64,000 bases of DNA, from positions 9,734,001 through 9,798,000 of the forward strand of contig QCXZ01000053.1 in NCBI GenBank assembly GCA_025024175.1, given 5' to 3'. This DNA comes from Rhyzopertha dominica. Taxonomy: Eukaryota > Arthropoda > Insecta > Coleoptera > Bostrichidae. The notes under the pieces were generated by a model. The model was not told the origin of the DNA and did not search any database. It was given only the letters and a program-made list of their open reading frames with translations. Below are positions 1 through 12,900 of the stretch, in pieces (within the stretch, counting starts at the first letter, position 1; every line of letters starts with the position of its first letter). The translations under genes were made by a program, and so were the position numbers.

Positions 1-53
1 CTGGATGCCAAAGTGCCGGGCGGTAGGGCGGATGCCATTTGGTACGCTAACAC

Positions 54-54
54 A

Positions 55-82
<28 letters not shown>
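54..82. repeat. (AT)n microsatellite
   Basis: A run of alternating A and T that directly abuts a truncated copy of the 0.85 kb repeat family. Confidence 0.9.
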
Positions 83-86
<4 letters not shown>

Positions 87-598
87 TTCCTATCTGATGG
101 CATTTTCATTTTCTGAATATATTAAGTATATTCGGAGATATTTAGGAAAAACCGTTTTCTTTAAGTGACGCTTTTTGCTAATATCTTCTAAACAGTTTGC
201 TGCACCGAAAATTTATAAGAATGAATAATACTAGCAGTTATACTACTAATCACATACTAAAACGAAAAAAATATAGAAAAATAAAAATTTGCAAAAAGGG
301 TAGTTACCCCCCGAGTTTTGCCCCCTTCCCGATACCGTACTTACCCCACAAACAATAGGTCGCTTTGGGTAGTTGAGATTTATACGTTTGCCAAATTTCA
401 AGTTCATATATTAAGTCTTTCGAAAGTTACCGCATATATAAACAAAACAACAGACATACACACAGACAAGAAATTTTTTTTGCTTAAATGTTGTTCTTTT
501 GCGTTTTCGACCATTTTAAAGCGAATGAGCAAATAAAAATTTTTGAAAATTTTTTTCGCGATACAATACTTCCCATCTGTTGGATGTGGAAGTAATAA
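83..598 (-). repeat. 0.85 kb interspersed repeat, copy 1 (truncated)
   Basis: It matches, in reverse orientation, the repeats at 34990-35868 and 37612-38485. Shared blocks include GTGGAAGTAAT at the end, CGCGATACAATACTTCCCAT and a conserved stretch around 320-420. It lacks about 350 bases of the far end and stops at the (AT)n tract. Reading frames through it are probably incidental. Confidence 0.8.
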
Positions 599-600
599 AC

Positions 601-770
601 GAATAACTTATAAGTATACTATACAAATCTAAACATTTAACAGCGATATTAAACGAAGCCCACTTGAAAGTTATATATTATGCATTAGTGCAGTCACACT
701 TACAATATGGTATTCTAGGATGGGGAGCAGCAACAAAAACTACAATAAAACCTATAGAAATACAGAAGGA
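601..770 (+). pseudogene. LINE reverse transcriptase C-terminal scrap
   Basis: The translation includes YYALVQSHLQYGILGWG, a motif from the region after the catalytic domain in non-LTR reverse transcriptases. It meets an oppositely oriented LINE at about 770. Confidence 0.6.
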
Positions 771-2090
771 CCGAAATATTCAACATACTCAAAATAATTG
801 TCGAGTCCACTGCACCATTGCAAATGCTATGCAGATAACGGAGATCTGCAAAACTTCGTCGCTGCTCCTGAGGAAGCATGCGAAAGTGTTCACGTATAAG
901 ATCAGTATTCTGCAGATCTATACGAAGTTTATAAGCAACATATCTAAGGAATTTGTTCTGAATCCGTTCAAGGCTATTAATGTACACAATATATTGGGGA
1001 TTCCAAATAACCGAAGCATAGTTCAGAATACTATTAACGTAAGCCATGAACAAAGAATTAAAAGATTTCCATTTTCTAAATTCAGAACAAACTCAAGGAA
1101 ATATGTTCAGTAAATATCATCTTTGAATCAAATACAACACCCAAGTCTCTAATTGAATTTACCCTATTCAACAAGTTTATACTATAATAAAATTTTATAA
1201 TGCTCTTATTCCTGGTAAATGATATGATATCGTGCAACATTTATCAATGTTAAAAAAAGGCTATTACGTTGGCAATACGATTTCAGCCTTTCAATATCCT
1301 CCTGGAGATGCTTGCAGTTGTCTATAGATGAAACACAACGATACATTTTTAAATCATCGGCATACATTAAAAAATTTGAATGTTTGAAACAATTGGAAAT
1401 GTAATTTATATAGATATTAAACAACAAAGGACCTAGATGTGATCCTTGAGGAACACCCGAAGTTATTTCCACTTGATCCGACTTAACCCTACCAATATTC
1501 ACAACTGGACTCCTATCAAACAAATATGATTCAAACCACGCAAAAAGAGAATCACACACACCAATGTCTTCCAATTTATTAAGCATTAAAAATGATCAAT
1601 TTTGTCAAACGCTTTGCTTCAGCAGTGTAAATGCTATCAACCTGTTGTTGATTGTCCATCTGTTGTAATAAAAATTCTGTGTACACAAACAAGTTAGAAA
1701 GCACTGAGCGTTTACTCAAGAATCCGTGTTGAGAAGGACAAATCAGAAATTTTACGTGGAAGAGGACATGATCGTATATGATTGATTCTAAAATTTTAGC
1801 AAAAATACACAGCTTTGATACTGGGCGGTAACTAGCAACAAAACTCCGATTGTCTGATTTAAAGATAAGTGAAACCGCAGCAGTTTTCCAGATTCTAGGA
1901 AAGACACCTTCTCCTACTGATTTATTGAAAATTATCTGAAGAGGAGTCAACAGATTATTCATGCATTCCTTTATGAAAATGACTGGTATCATATCAGGGC
2001 CTATTCCCTGTTTTGAAAGAGCTTGTACTTTTTTCCTAATATCATCCGCAGTTATTGAGGGAGCACATACATAATTATTTGTAGCCAATC
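771..2090 (-). pseudogene. Jockey-like LINE reverse transcriptase, decayed
   Basis: Read right to left, three pieces in different frames form one RT: about 2088-1579 (KQGIGPDMIPVIF, fingers; SQHGFLSKRSV), 1586-1206 ([15 protein letters not shown] and MYADD, the catalytic motif) and 1150-775 (SIRDLGVVFDSKM, then YVNSILNYASVIWNP). Frame changes and stops separate the pieces. No endonuclease domain is present, so the copy is 5'-truncated, as is usual for LINE insertions. Confidence 0.8.
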
Positions 2091-2099
2091 GAGATGAAC

Positions 2100-3100
2100 T
2101 CTTGCGATTATNATTATATTATTATTATTTTAGTTGACACCCTTAAATATTATAAGAAACACAAATATAGTATTGATTAATTTTTGAAATTGTCTGTTTG
2201 TCATCTACACTAATAGCAAATGTTGCGTCACAGTTTTGCAAAAGATGGCTATTATTATAAGNTTACCATCCNCATCCCGANTTTGCCCACAATGTGGTTG
2301 CTCGAGGGCACCAGTGCCGACGTCCCTTGGATTATTACTGGTCGGTGCCGCTTTTATCTTGCATATTTGCGATGTAAAATCCTAAGATTTTACACTGCAG
2401 CTGAGGGTTAGTGCACTCCCTGGGTCGCAAAGTTTAACAGGCAAGACTTCTTCGTTTGTGATTCAGGCATGACAGGTTCTTTGTTTGCATAAAGCTTACC
2501 AGAAACATTATGTCTGTCCAGGTAAAGGATTTTGGAATTAGCATGAGCTAACTGCGTTTTCTATAGGAAAAAGGTGCATTTCGCATTCGAGTTATATTTT
2601 GACCTTGGTTTACTCACTAAATATAATATTTACTTTCTAATAGTTCGTAGGTATAAGTATAGCAGGTAAAGAATTATTTTTGGATACTTTACATGGTGAT
2701 TACTGTGATGATTTTAGATTTTGTATTTCATAGAAGTCAAAATTACACAAATTCTGCTTATTAATAATAATTACTAGTAATANACTTAGAAAATAAAATT
2801 TACGTATAGGCAAACAAAAAAGAGAATTAAATAACCGACNGTCNNATGCATGGCGAACCGAAGGAGATATGAATGATGAACTAGAGCAGAAACCCTTTAT
2901 TATTTGAGATACGAGAAATCTGTAAANTTGTTACGAAATGTTTATTTGAATAACAACCAGAAACAAAAAATAAATATTTNTTATATAAAAAGCTATAAAC
3001 AAAGTAAAAATAGATTACAAAAATACCGGTAAGTAAAATTTAAAAGATCCATAGGTAATTTGAAATTTGAATGCTGTCGAAGGTGTACTTATATATTCAT
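2100..3100. other. Unannotated, low-quality stretch with N bases
   Basis: Contains several ambiguous bases (2112, 2262, 2272, 2281, 2783 and around 2840-2990). A slightly GC-richer patch lies at 2280-2460. I recognise no gene or repeat in it. Confidence 0.4.
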
Positions 3101-3109
3101 TGTGGAAAA

Positions 3110-3405
3110 TTTTGAGTCAGTCAAATAGCTTGAAAACAAGCTGATTGATTCTGCCTTGCTTCATGTACATTAGCAGCAAAAAATGCATCAGGAGTTTTAG
3201 ATGCAAAAGCCTGATATTGAAAATCGCACAAAATCCTTAAAAATCGCACAAAGTTTTAAGTCTTTTTTGCTTATAACCTGCATTGTTAATTAAAAAGTCA
3301 TAAAATATTGCTGACGATTTGTTGAAGGGCAAAGATGGTGCCAAAAAGGCATGTAATTTAGTTCTTTTACTACCAACATAATCTGTCATTAAGATTTATN
3401 AAAAT
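3110..3405 (-). pseudogene. Unidentified coding-like fragment
   Basis: The reverse strand gives DYVGSKRTKLHAFLAPSLPF and then, after a frameshift, YQAFASKTPDAFFAANVHEA. The composition looks protein-coding, and the frame break coincides with a short tandem duplication (AAATCGCACAAA twice, near 3217-3253). I do not recognise the family. A transposon-encoded protein is possible. Confidence 0.35.
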
Positions 3406-5370
3406 TGGATTTGACGGTTGAATGTTAAATTGTCGAGGACAAAATTCTCTGTTCCGTGAATAAAATAATTCGAAATATCTATTACTGAACGTTAGCTCCC
3501 AAACAAACAAAAATTCCTGGTGCTATGCACTTCAAGAATGCATTTTTTTGATGAGAGACGCTCAATTTGATCACTTCTTAACCACAGTCACCTTTTTGGA
3601 CCACATATACACGAAGTGTTTTCGAAAAATAAGCATTCTCTATATACTATTAGCGAGTTTTTGCAGTATTACGCTTTAAAATACGGTATCCTTAAAAATA
3701 CGTGATCCAAATACTAGGCATACGTGGAAAATAGTTTAACATTTATCTCGTAGTAAGTAGTATTAATGTATACTGGTTATCGAGTCTTTTTGCGTTGCTT
3801 CGATAAATTTTTTCATTAATAGAACAAATAATAACCGCTTTCAATGTATCAGTAAACCTTTCGCGGTATTAATAAATCGGTACATAATACCACTGCTTTT
3901 GTATTTCGAAGTTAAATTTAGTTGACTATGAAGATAAATTTTTGAACCAATGTAGATATTTGTTTCGTAGATTTTAGGTTTAGTTAGTAGGAGGTAAGTT
4001 CGTTGTTTGAAGAAAAACCTTTACTGCTTCAATGCTACAATTTGTTCGTATGCTTACGAGAGAAGTAAAATTAGTACCTAAAATCACAGACATTTGCACT
4101 TAGTCTATATTTACTTTTCATTAAGTTATCACTCACTTACCTACATTGTTTTATGGAAAGCATTTAGTGTTGCTTTATATTTAACACTTCAGTGGTCTTA
4201 TTACTTCGAAACCTTTACTCTTTATTCTTATCTAATATATTATTAGATGTATAAAATTAAAAACAAGTATCTCAGTAACTGCATCGAAGATTAGTTTTCG
4301 TTTGTTTGTTTGAAAGCAACATAATATTTACAAAAATTAGTTTTGATTCAAATTTGAATGTGTATTATAATGCTTGTAATTATTCTTAAAGATTTCAAAA
4401 TATCTAAGTATTTTGATTAATTTTAAATTTATATACCTATAACAAATTGCAACACTTTTAGTTGCCTGAGGTGGACTAGAAATAAGTTGGAAACTATAAA
4501 AGAAAAATGATTTATATTCTCCCAAGGTTGAAATATCCCTAATTGTTAAAATTTGAAAGCTTTTTGCACTATATAAATTATACTTCTGTTTCCTTCATTA
4601 CATTAATAATTGTATAAAGAATAATGTGCTTTTATTTGAACAAAATAAATATTACACGAAATTGGGCTAAAAAATTTATTATTAAATTAACAATAATACA
4701 TTCTTGCGAGGAATATTTCACTTTAATTAAATATGTTTACTATGATAACAATCTGGTTTGAAACATTTATGTCAATTTGCTTAAATCTATGCAAAGATGA
4801 AATGTTTATTGAATCAAGGAATATTTGTATTAAATCTTGTACCTACCTTTCTTTGATATTTGTTGTAGTTTGTTGTACTAATTAATGAACATATTTTTAT
4901 GAAGCTAATGAACGAGTATTAATTGATGACTTCTATCGTCAATTAATACACATTTTACATTGTATCAACAAAATTGTGCTTTGGACCATCTTCAACGTAT
5001 TTATGTATTTATGATACATTATTTTTTATTATATTTAGGTATCTTTCGGTTCATTGTGTAGTATCTATTGGATTTAAAAGATTTTGTCATTGTTTTTAAT
5101 GCTATTCCAACAACTAGTGACAAACACAAATAATTTTCTCATACTATTGTAGTCAAGCTTATTTAGTCTACATTCAGTATTTTATTATTGATTTTTACGA
5201 TATAAAGAACCCCCCACATTTTAGGACAACAAAGAGTGTTAACCCTTAATTCGGACAGCTGGCATCGATATCTCCAAATTACCTATATCTACCTACTAAA
5301 TATTGTGTTCAAATTTAAATAAAACAGATTTATACCTTATACAGTGTTGATATCTTAAGTGAGCCAGTGA
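3406..5370. other. AT-rich intergenic sequence
   Basis: No supported gene, repeat or structured element was seen here. Confidence 0.4.
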
Positions 5371-5379
5371 ACTGTTAAC

Positions 5380-6450
5380 ACTGTTATCACTTATTAATGA
5401 TGAACTAGATAGAATCAGAACTTTGTCTGAGAAGCATAACTTAAAATTAAACCCTTCTAAATCACTCATTATGTGTTTTGGCAATAAGAATGTCAGAAAA
5501 TATGTATGCGATTCTATGTCGGTAACTCTAACAGGTGTTAATGTTCCGTTTGTTGATCCATTATAGATAGTGCAACGGGCATTCGCTGCTTTAAAATTGT
5601 TATATTCGAGTATATATTTTTTAAATTTCTTACTAAGGAAACAATTATGTGAAAGTCTTGTATTATCGCATTTTAACTATTGTGACTTTATTTATGGGTT
5701 TTGTTTGGATGCTAACGAGAAAAGTCGTGTGCAGAAAGTACAGAATGCATGTTGCCGATATGTCTATGGCTTGCGTAGACGTGATCACATCACGTCGTTT
5801 ATAAATGACAAATTGGTTGAACATGGATAATCGTAAGAAGTGTCATCTTAACTGTTTTGTTCATAAAATACTTACCATTACATCTCCTAACTCTAACTTG
5901 AAAGGTCGATTAACATATCACACAGATATTCACTCTAGAAACACTCGATTTAGGGACAGTTTTGTTGTGCCTCGCCACCGTACAGCTCTGTTTCGCAGAG
6001 GTTTCTCTTTCAATGCTGCTAAATTGTGCAATGCCTTACCACGTCAGTTCAAACTGTATAATATTATTAAGTTTAAATATAAATTAAAAGAGTACCTTTT
6101 TGTTACTCAACTAGATGGAATCTGCTTGCCAAATGGACTTTCTCTTCCTTCTAAGCCTTTTCTCATTGTGTTTTTTCTTGCATTTGTTGATTTTTTCCAT
6201 CTTTCCGCATTTACGCCCTCATATAGCTTGGGATGCGTGGTTAAGTAGAATAGCATTTTGCTAGACTTCGCCATGCTTCCCAGTTTACAGAAAAAGATTT
6301 TTGTTTGGTTTGTATAATTGGGTAGGTTAATACAGTATATATATTTTATATTTTTCTTTTCTTCTTTCTATTACGTTCAAAATAATAGTTTTGATTGTAT
6401 TTAACCTACTGTGCCTAATAAAGTCGTTTATTATTATTACTATTATTCAT
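5380..6450 (+). pseudogene. LINE 3' end, reverse transcriptase C-terminus and tail
   Basis: The frame 5390-5560 reads LNPSKSLIMCFGNKNV, followed by LVLSHFNYCDFIYGF (5640-5705) and RFRDSFVVPRHRTALF (5950-6000). These are the regions after the RT palm in Jockey/CR1-type LINEs. At least two frame changes are present. It ends with a short 3' UTR and a TTATTATTA-type tail at about 6425-6448. The insertion is 5'-truncated. Confidence 0.75.
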
Positions 6451-6559
6451 GTTTTAATTTCGGCTTAAAATTCAGTTCAATTTTCTTATTAAAGATTTAC
6501 GTCCAATATTCCTAAATTTTCTTTATATATAGTCATTCCATCTTTTTATCAATATGAGT

Positions 6560-6756
6560 ACCATCTATCTTGGAAAAATCCCGTTATTTCTCCTGGAGTA
6601 GTGGGGGTAAGTTTCAGCCAACTGGGGGTGTATAGTATTTACAATGCAACAAAGGACGAAATTTCGCAGTTGCTAGTGGTTAGTGGATAGTGAAGGAAAA
6701 TCGAATTCTACAGTGTGCAAGAACTATAAGAACGACTATTGCGTTTGAGTGAAAAA
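6560..6756 (+). promoter_or_regulatory. Presumed 5' UTR and promoter of Ubr3 copy A
   Basis: This is the sequence directly before the copy A start codon. It lacks the CpG richness of the copy B upstream region. Only the last dozen bases before the ATG resemble copy B. No core promoter element is clear. Confidence 0.25.
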
Positions 6757-6979
6757 ATGGGGGCGGCGAATTCTAGTTTTGAAGCGAAAGAATTGCTGGC
6801 CAGAGGCAAAAAGGAGACGGCGGCTTATATTTACGCGAATCCCTCGCACCTGGACGAGGTCCTGGATAACGTCCTAAACCCCAACAGAGCGTTAGACGAA
6901 TTTGACGAATGGGAGACCATTGATTGGTGCAAGTGGCTGATTGCCGGGGGACAGACCCCCGATGAGTTCTCTAGCATAG
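6757..6979 (+). CDS. Ubr3: Ubr3 copy A exon 1
   Basis: Codes for residues 1-74 plus one base (phase 1). I chose the ATG at 6757 because the sequence just around it (GTGAAAAAATGG) matches the start context of copy B at 54968. The upstream in-frame codons lack an ATG. The segments ELLARGKK and [15 protein letters not shown] align with copy B. The donor GTTTGACATT is almost identical to the copy B donor, a trace of duplication that extends into the intron. Confidence 0.88.
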
Positions 6980-9900
6980 GTTTGACATTTTGCTCTATAA
7001 TATATATGTAGTTCTACTTAGTACAGTTGCAACAAATTTCTTACCTTTTGCAAATTTGATTGCTTTATCACAAAACCAGACAATTATTTTTTTAATGCGG
7101 GAGTTTTCATGAATTCTATAGGAAACTATTGGCGTAAACAACACTATTGGTAATAAGCAAAGGTGGGTAGATTAAGGTACATACATACAGTATATTCATT
7201 TGACTTTGAGTGATCAAGCAATAAAAGGAGGACGGCCTCTTAATACGAGCTTGTAAAATGTACGGTATACGTTTTTAGATTAGCGGAAAAGTAGTGCCTT
7301 TAGAAACGCGTTTTTAAGTAATATTCTGCCAAAACTGTGAGCCGCTTTCCAAGAAAGGTCTACCGTGATATAATAATTATAATTTGCTATACAGTTTCAA
7401 TGCCCATTAGCTCACCTATATATAAGGGTTTTACAAGCATCCATTATGTATGGAAAACAAAACAAGTGTTGTTTTGTACATGGTTATAAAATTACTTCAG
7501 TCAGTACAACTAACAAAAATTTTTTAACCGTTCCTCGAGATTATCAACGTATGAAAAAGTTGTTTTAGGCCCCTAGATGTGAAATGCCGAAATCGCAAAG
7601 TTTTAAGTTGATAGAGGGAGATGTTATAATAAAGAACGACGTTATTCCCCATATATTCAACTGTTAGCCAGACCGGAAACGAGCCGCAATAGCCCCGAAA
7701 ATAAATTGCAATTTATATTTATTCTGACCTCTAAAATAAATGTTGAGTTTTGGGTACATTTTTTATTATTACATTTTTATGTTTACATATAGTATGTTTC
7801 CAACAACCCGTTGTGATCAAATTATCAATGCTACGTTAATTTGATAAAAAGTTCACTTATGCTGTTGCTTGTTGCTTTTACGTTACTCATCTTCGCCGCG
7901 TTGAACCGCTCGTCATTGTACACAAATTCCAGAACAATGAACATGCCTTCAGAAGTCATAACTCATAAGTATTTATCTATTTCTTGGCGTATTTTAATTC
8001 GCTTGTCACAAAATGAACGCAAGCAACAAACTTATAAATTGACGGGTCCCTTTAAATATACACATTTTTAATATTATAAATACACCTTACGATCCATTTT
8101 TCGAATTTATAAGCTGTCACAGCTGTTTTGTGGATTAGAGACTACCTATTAATATGCAATTTAATAAAATATAAATACATGGCAAATACTTAATTCGTAC
8201 GGTGCGCCGACCGTCTCTTTACTTTGGTATATGTTTTGTATAGTATTTTCACCTGACTTTGATTGATCAAGCAATAAAAGGGGGAAAGCCTCTTAATAAG
8301 AGCTTGTGAAATATACGATACACATTTTAAGGTAAGCTGAAAAGTAGTGCCGTTAGAAATGCGTTTCAAATAATAGTCTGCGAATCTACTTACAACAGCC
8401 GCTTTCCGAGAAAGATCTACCATTAATTTGCTATATTGTGCTCATGATCCTTAACATACCATAAGTAAGGATCATTTTATTAGGGATAGGGTTTTGAGAT
8501 AAGCATTCGGGTTCCTTTGAAACCAGCGGCTCTAAACCTGGTTACACTTACCTAAGTCCTGTTTGGTTCAAAGAATTTATACAAACGCTCTAAAAGCCAC
8601 CGCGCTCAGAAAATACGGTCAGCAAATTTGTCTTGTTCAGAATAATTTAGAAATTATTATCTAACTTTTGCAAGCAACTGATTTACATATATAACAAATA
8701 TTTACATAACATTTTTATACTTCTGGGAAGAAATACGTAGTTTTTACTGCTGGTTAGTTCACCTAATTTGCTTAAGCTATATTCATTTTATAGGGGCCCT
8801 ATAAGAATAATAAGATTTCGTTTAATATGTTTTATGACCAAAAAGTTTGTAAATTGCAACCGACCTCTTTCTACTCTTGCACCGATAAAACTAAATTGCG
8901 CCCTGCAGTTGTCAAGTGCTTGTATACATTCTCTGAATCAGACATATTTACAAGTTGAAAAAAGAAGAACTAAGGTGTAATCAGGAATAGGTTTAGAGCC
9001 ACTGGTTTCAAAAGGAACCCGAACGCTTATCTCGAAACCCAACCCCTAACAATAAGTAACTGCAAAAAATCCTTATATATTGAGTTGAGTTGAGAGATCC
9101 TTTCGGAAGCCAAATTGACTATCAGATAAAAGACGAGGAAGGCTCTAAGCCTGCTACAGAGTGCTATTTCAATTAGTTTAGATAGTGTTGGTATTATTGT
9201 TATTGGTCTGTAGTTGCTCCTATCCGTCTCATCTCCTCTTTTATATGTATTGTGTAAGTAATTCATCGATATCAGTCACGGCCCTTCACTTTTCCAACTA
9301 TGTATATTGTAGGAGGTAGGAGTAAAACTTCTGTGCTGTGTTGTCTACATTGGGACTATAGCCGAGCTGAAGAGATCTAATAGATCGAAACAGCTGTCCT
9401 CGGATTGTTTCTGATGTAGACAACACAGCGCACACCTTTGTTATTTATGTATATTTTACCTATTATTTTGCTGTGGCTACTTATAAGGCACCATGGCTAC
9501 CCAGATACAAAATCTACTTCTGGGGCTCCCCCAAAACTGACCATCAGGAAGCGCCGCTTGACNCCCCTATCATAAGTAGGAACATTACCATATTCTTCAT
9601 AGCACATAACATTNTTTTTCATAAATAATTAATTACATGTATTTTTATCAATTTACCCATAAATTAATATTAACAATTTTTTATCCAACAGTTCGAACTT
9701 ATGATGACGATACACTTAAGTGTGGTGAGGCATTGACCACAATTGCATATTGCTGCAAGACATGCAGTGCGTCACCTGCATTCTCACTCTGTACAGAATG
9801 CTTCGAGAAGGGGAATCACCAGACACATAATTTCTACAAGATCCAAAGTAAGACACCCGGTACCTGCGATTGTGGAGATACTAGCGTTATGAAAAAGACA

Positions 9901-12900
9901 GGGTGAGTACTCCTCTTGTTCAGTCCGTGTCTCACAAATTTCGATGTTTTGACTAAAGCTGGACAGAATAAGAGAATAAAAACATCTAGCAGTTGATTTT
10001 AGTTCATATTTATTGATTGATCAATCGACCATTGTCGGTCTTGGTTAATTGAAGATCACTGTTTATGAAACTTGGAATTTTGTTTCTATGGGAATAAGTA
10101 AATAAGCAAGTTAGCTCTGATGCTGGCTTTGTATAACAAACGATTATTATGTTTTAAGCGACATCATTTTTTTGTGTGGTTCTTATTCTAAGCTTACAAT
10201 TAATTAATTAACCAGTTTGGAATTTTATTATGCAGGATGGGGGAAAAATCAGGGGTCGAATTCCCTGTGAAAAAATAGGGTGTATCATTTGAACTTCCCC
10301 CCTATGATGATATAACCTTTAAAGAGGATGTCAAAAATTAATCTTTAATTTTTTTAAAATTGCTAGTGTCAGAAGTGAAATTAAGTATGCATTTTCTGCA
10401 TGCTTTCCCTTACCATTGTAAGAGGGAAAAAAAGTCACTCTTCGGTCTTGGTTTATACGTAACCTTTTTTATTGTTATTCTATATATTACAGGCACTAGA
10501 GGTTTTGAACTCAAAAAACTTCTCACAAAAGGTTTTTGCTTAATCGTTTCATTAAGAGATCAATATTAATAACACTCCACTTCTGCCTCGAACCTATTGT
10601 TTAAACAAACATTTTTAAGTTTTCTTCAAATATCTCTTGAAAATATTAGTTTTACTGAAAAATATTCATAATCAATGCTCCTGCGTTTCAAATTTCCTGT
10701 AAAAAAAGTCTAGTATTTGTGACTTCTGATCAATAGTTTTCAAGAAATAGAGATTATAAAGTATGAGACCACCCAGAGTGCTTGTGTTTTCAAACATTTC
10801 AAACGTACAAGAATAGAATATATACACTTAATAGAATCTCTATTAAGTTATTTTGTACCTTTGTATTTTCAACGAAAGATTTACTTACTTTTTTCACATA
10901 AATAAATAGATAATTAACCAAAACTACATTTTGTTACGAAAACGAGTTCGGCAAATGCAGATTTCTGACTGAATTTTCTTTATTTACTTGAATTGAAATA
11001 CACTAAATCTAAACACGAATCTTTTAAAGTTACTTCTACAACAATAGTCTTCATGAAGTCTATTAAATCCACTATATTCAACAAATTGGCAAACTGACGT
11101 CAGTTTTATAAATTCTTTTGTATTTCTGTATTTGCTTTGCCATTTTGTTAAATATAGTGGATTTAATAGACTTCGTGAAGGCTATTCTTGTAGAAGTAAC
11201 TTTACTACATATATCCACTTAGTGAAAATGGACCAGTTTACATTGTTTAACAAATCTTTTAAATAGCTATTAATTATAATACTATATATATGAAATCAGT
11301 TTCCTTTTTTACCCATAGGGTGTAAAGGTATGCGGTGTCTCTCACTCGTTTACTGTCTTTTGTACTATTTTCTTCCACTTAGTCCTGTCCTTTGCTATTC
11401 TTCTGGCTTCGTCCCAGGTGAGGTTTCTCTTTCTCAAGGCCTCGGCCACTGTCAAGTTCCATGTCTTCTGCGGTCTTCCTCTTCTTTTCTTTCCTTGTAC
11501 TTTTGCCTCCCACACTAGTTTTGCTGGTCTTTCCTTGTTCATTCTCACCAAGTGCCCGAACCACTTTATTTTATTCTCTTCCATAGTTTGTTTAATCGAT
11601 TCTATTTCTAGTTCTTCTCTGATTCTGTCGTTTTTTATTCCGTCCATTCTAGTCACCCCTTTAACACGTATCAAGTATTTCATCTCTGTTGCCTGCAGTC
11701 TACTTAAAAGTCTATCACTTAACACCCAACTTTCACTACCATATGTCAATGTTGGTCTATAAATGGTCTTGTATACCGTCATTTTTGTCTTCTCAGTTAT
11801 TTCCTTTTTACTTATTAACGCCCTGTTTAGTGAGTGATACACCTTTATTGCACTAGTGATTCTTTCACTTATTTCTTCATCCATACTTCCATTGCTTTGT
11901 ATTGTAACTTCTAGATACTTTCCCAGCCACTTTTCTAGGGATGTTATCAAATGCTTTCTCTAAGTACAGGAATGACAAACAGATTCCTTTTTCTTTGCCT
12001 ATCTTTTCCGCCATTTGTTTAATCGTAAATATATGGTCCTGGGTGCTTCACCCTCTTCTAAACCCTCTTTGTGCTTCGTTGGGGTTCCAACTTTTCTCTT
12101 AATCCTGCTTCGATCAGTCTTTCATAAACCTTTGCTGCTACACTTAGCAATGTAATTCCTCTATAGTTCCCACATTCTTTTGTGTCTCCCTTTTTATGTA
12201 TTGGTACAAGTATCCCCATTTTCCAGTCATCTGGTACTGCTCCTTTATTCCATGCCATGTTAAATATTTTTGTCAGCACTTTCCCCCCTTTTGGTCCCAT
12301 ACTTTTCAACATTTCTGATGCAATTTGATCATGCCTCGCCGCCTTTCCTCTTCATTCGAAACTAATTATAATACTACTAATACAATAACCACTATTCAGA
12401 ACACTATATTGCACATACTAGCACTTAAAACATTACTAATACCTGGTTCTGCTCTGTTATCTCGGATCTCGCTCACGCTTTTCGAATCCAGAACTCTCGC
12501 GCGCTCTTTTCGGCGGGCTAGACACCTTTTGTCAAAAATTTCAGAAGAGACATCTCGCTGATACTGTCGAATCTTCACGAACATTCCATAGACAGAACAT
12601 ACTAGAAAATAGACATTCCCCACCATCTATCTGTTGCAAGGATCACTACCTATATAATGGATTTGCAGTGTCCTATTAACACCACATCTGCTTGCCTGCA
12701 GTTCTGTTCCTTGGTATTTCCATTGTACTTGCTTAAACAATTCAGGTCTACCGCCTCCATCTTTAATCTTGGGCTGCGTTGGATTCTGTAAACTACGTCT
12801 TTAATCTTTTTCACTACTCTATGAGGGCCTTCCGAGGATGGCGTCAACTTAGGCGACAGCTTTTACCTCCTTTGTAAATTATAGACCAACATTGGATATC

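Noticed and set aside
11418..11762. Forward-strand 114-codon frame, and similar frames at 27407, 27882 and 28648.
   Set aside because: All lie antisense to the RTE-like LINE coding sequence.
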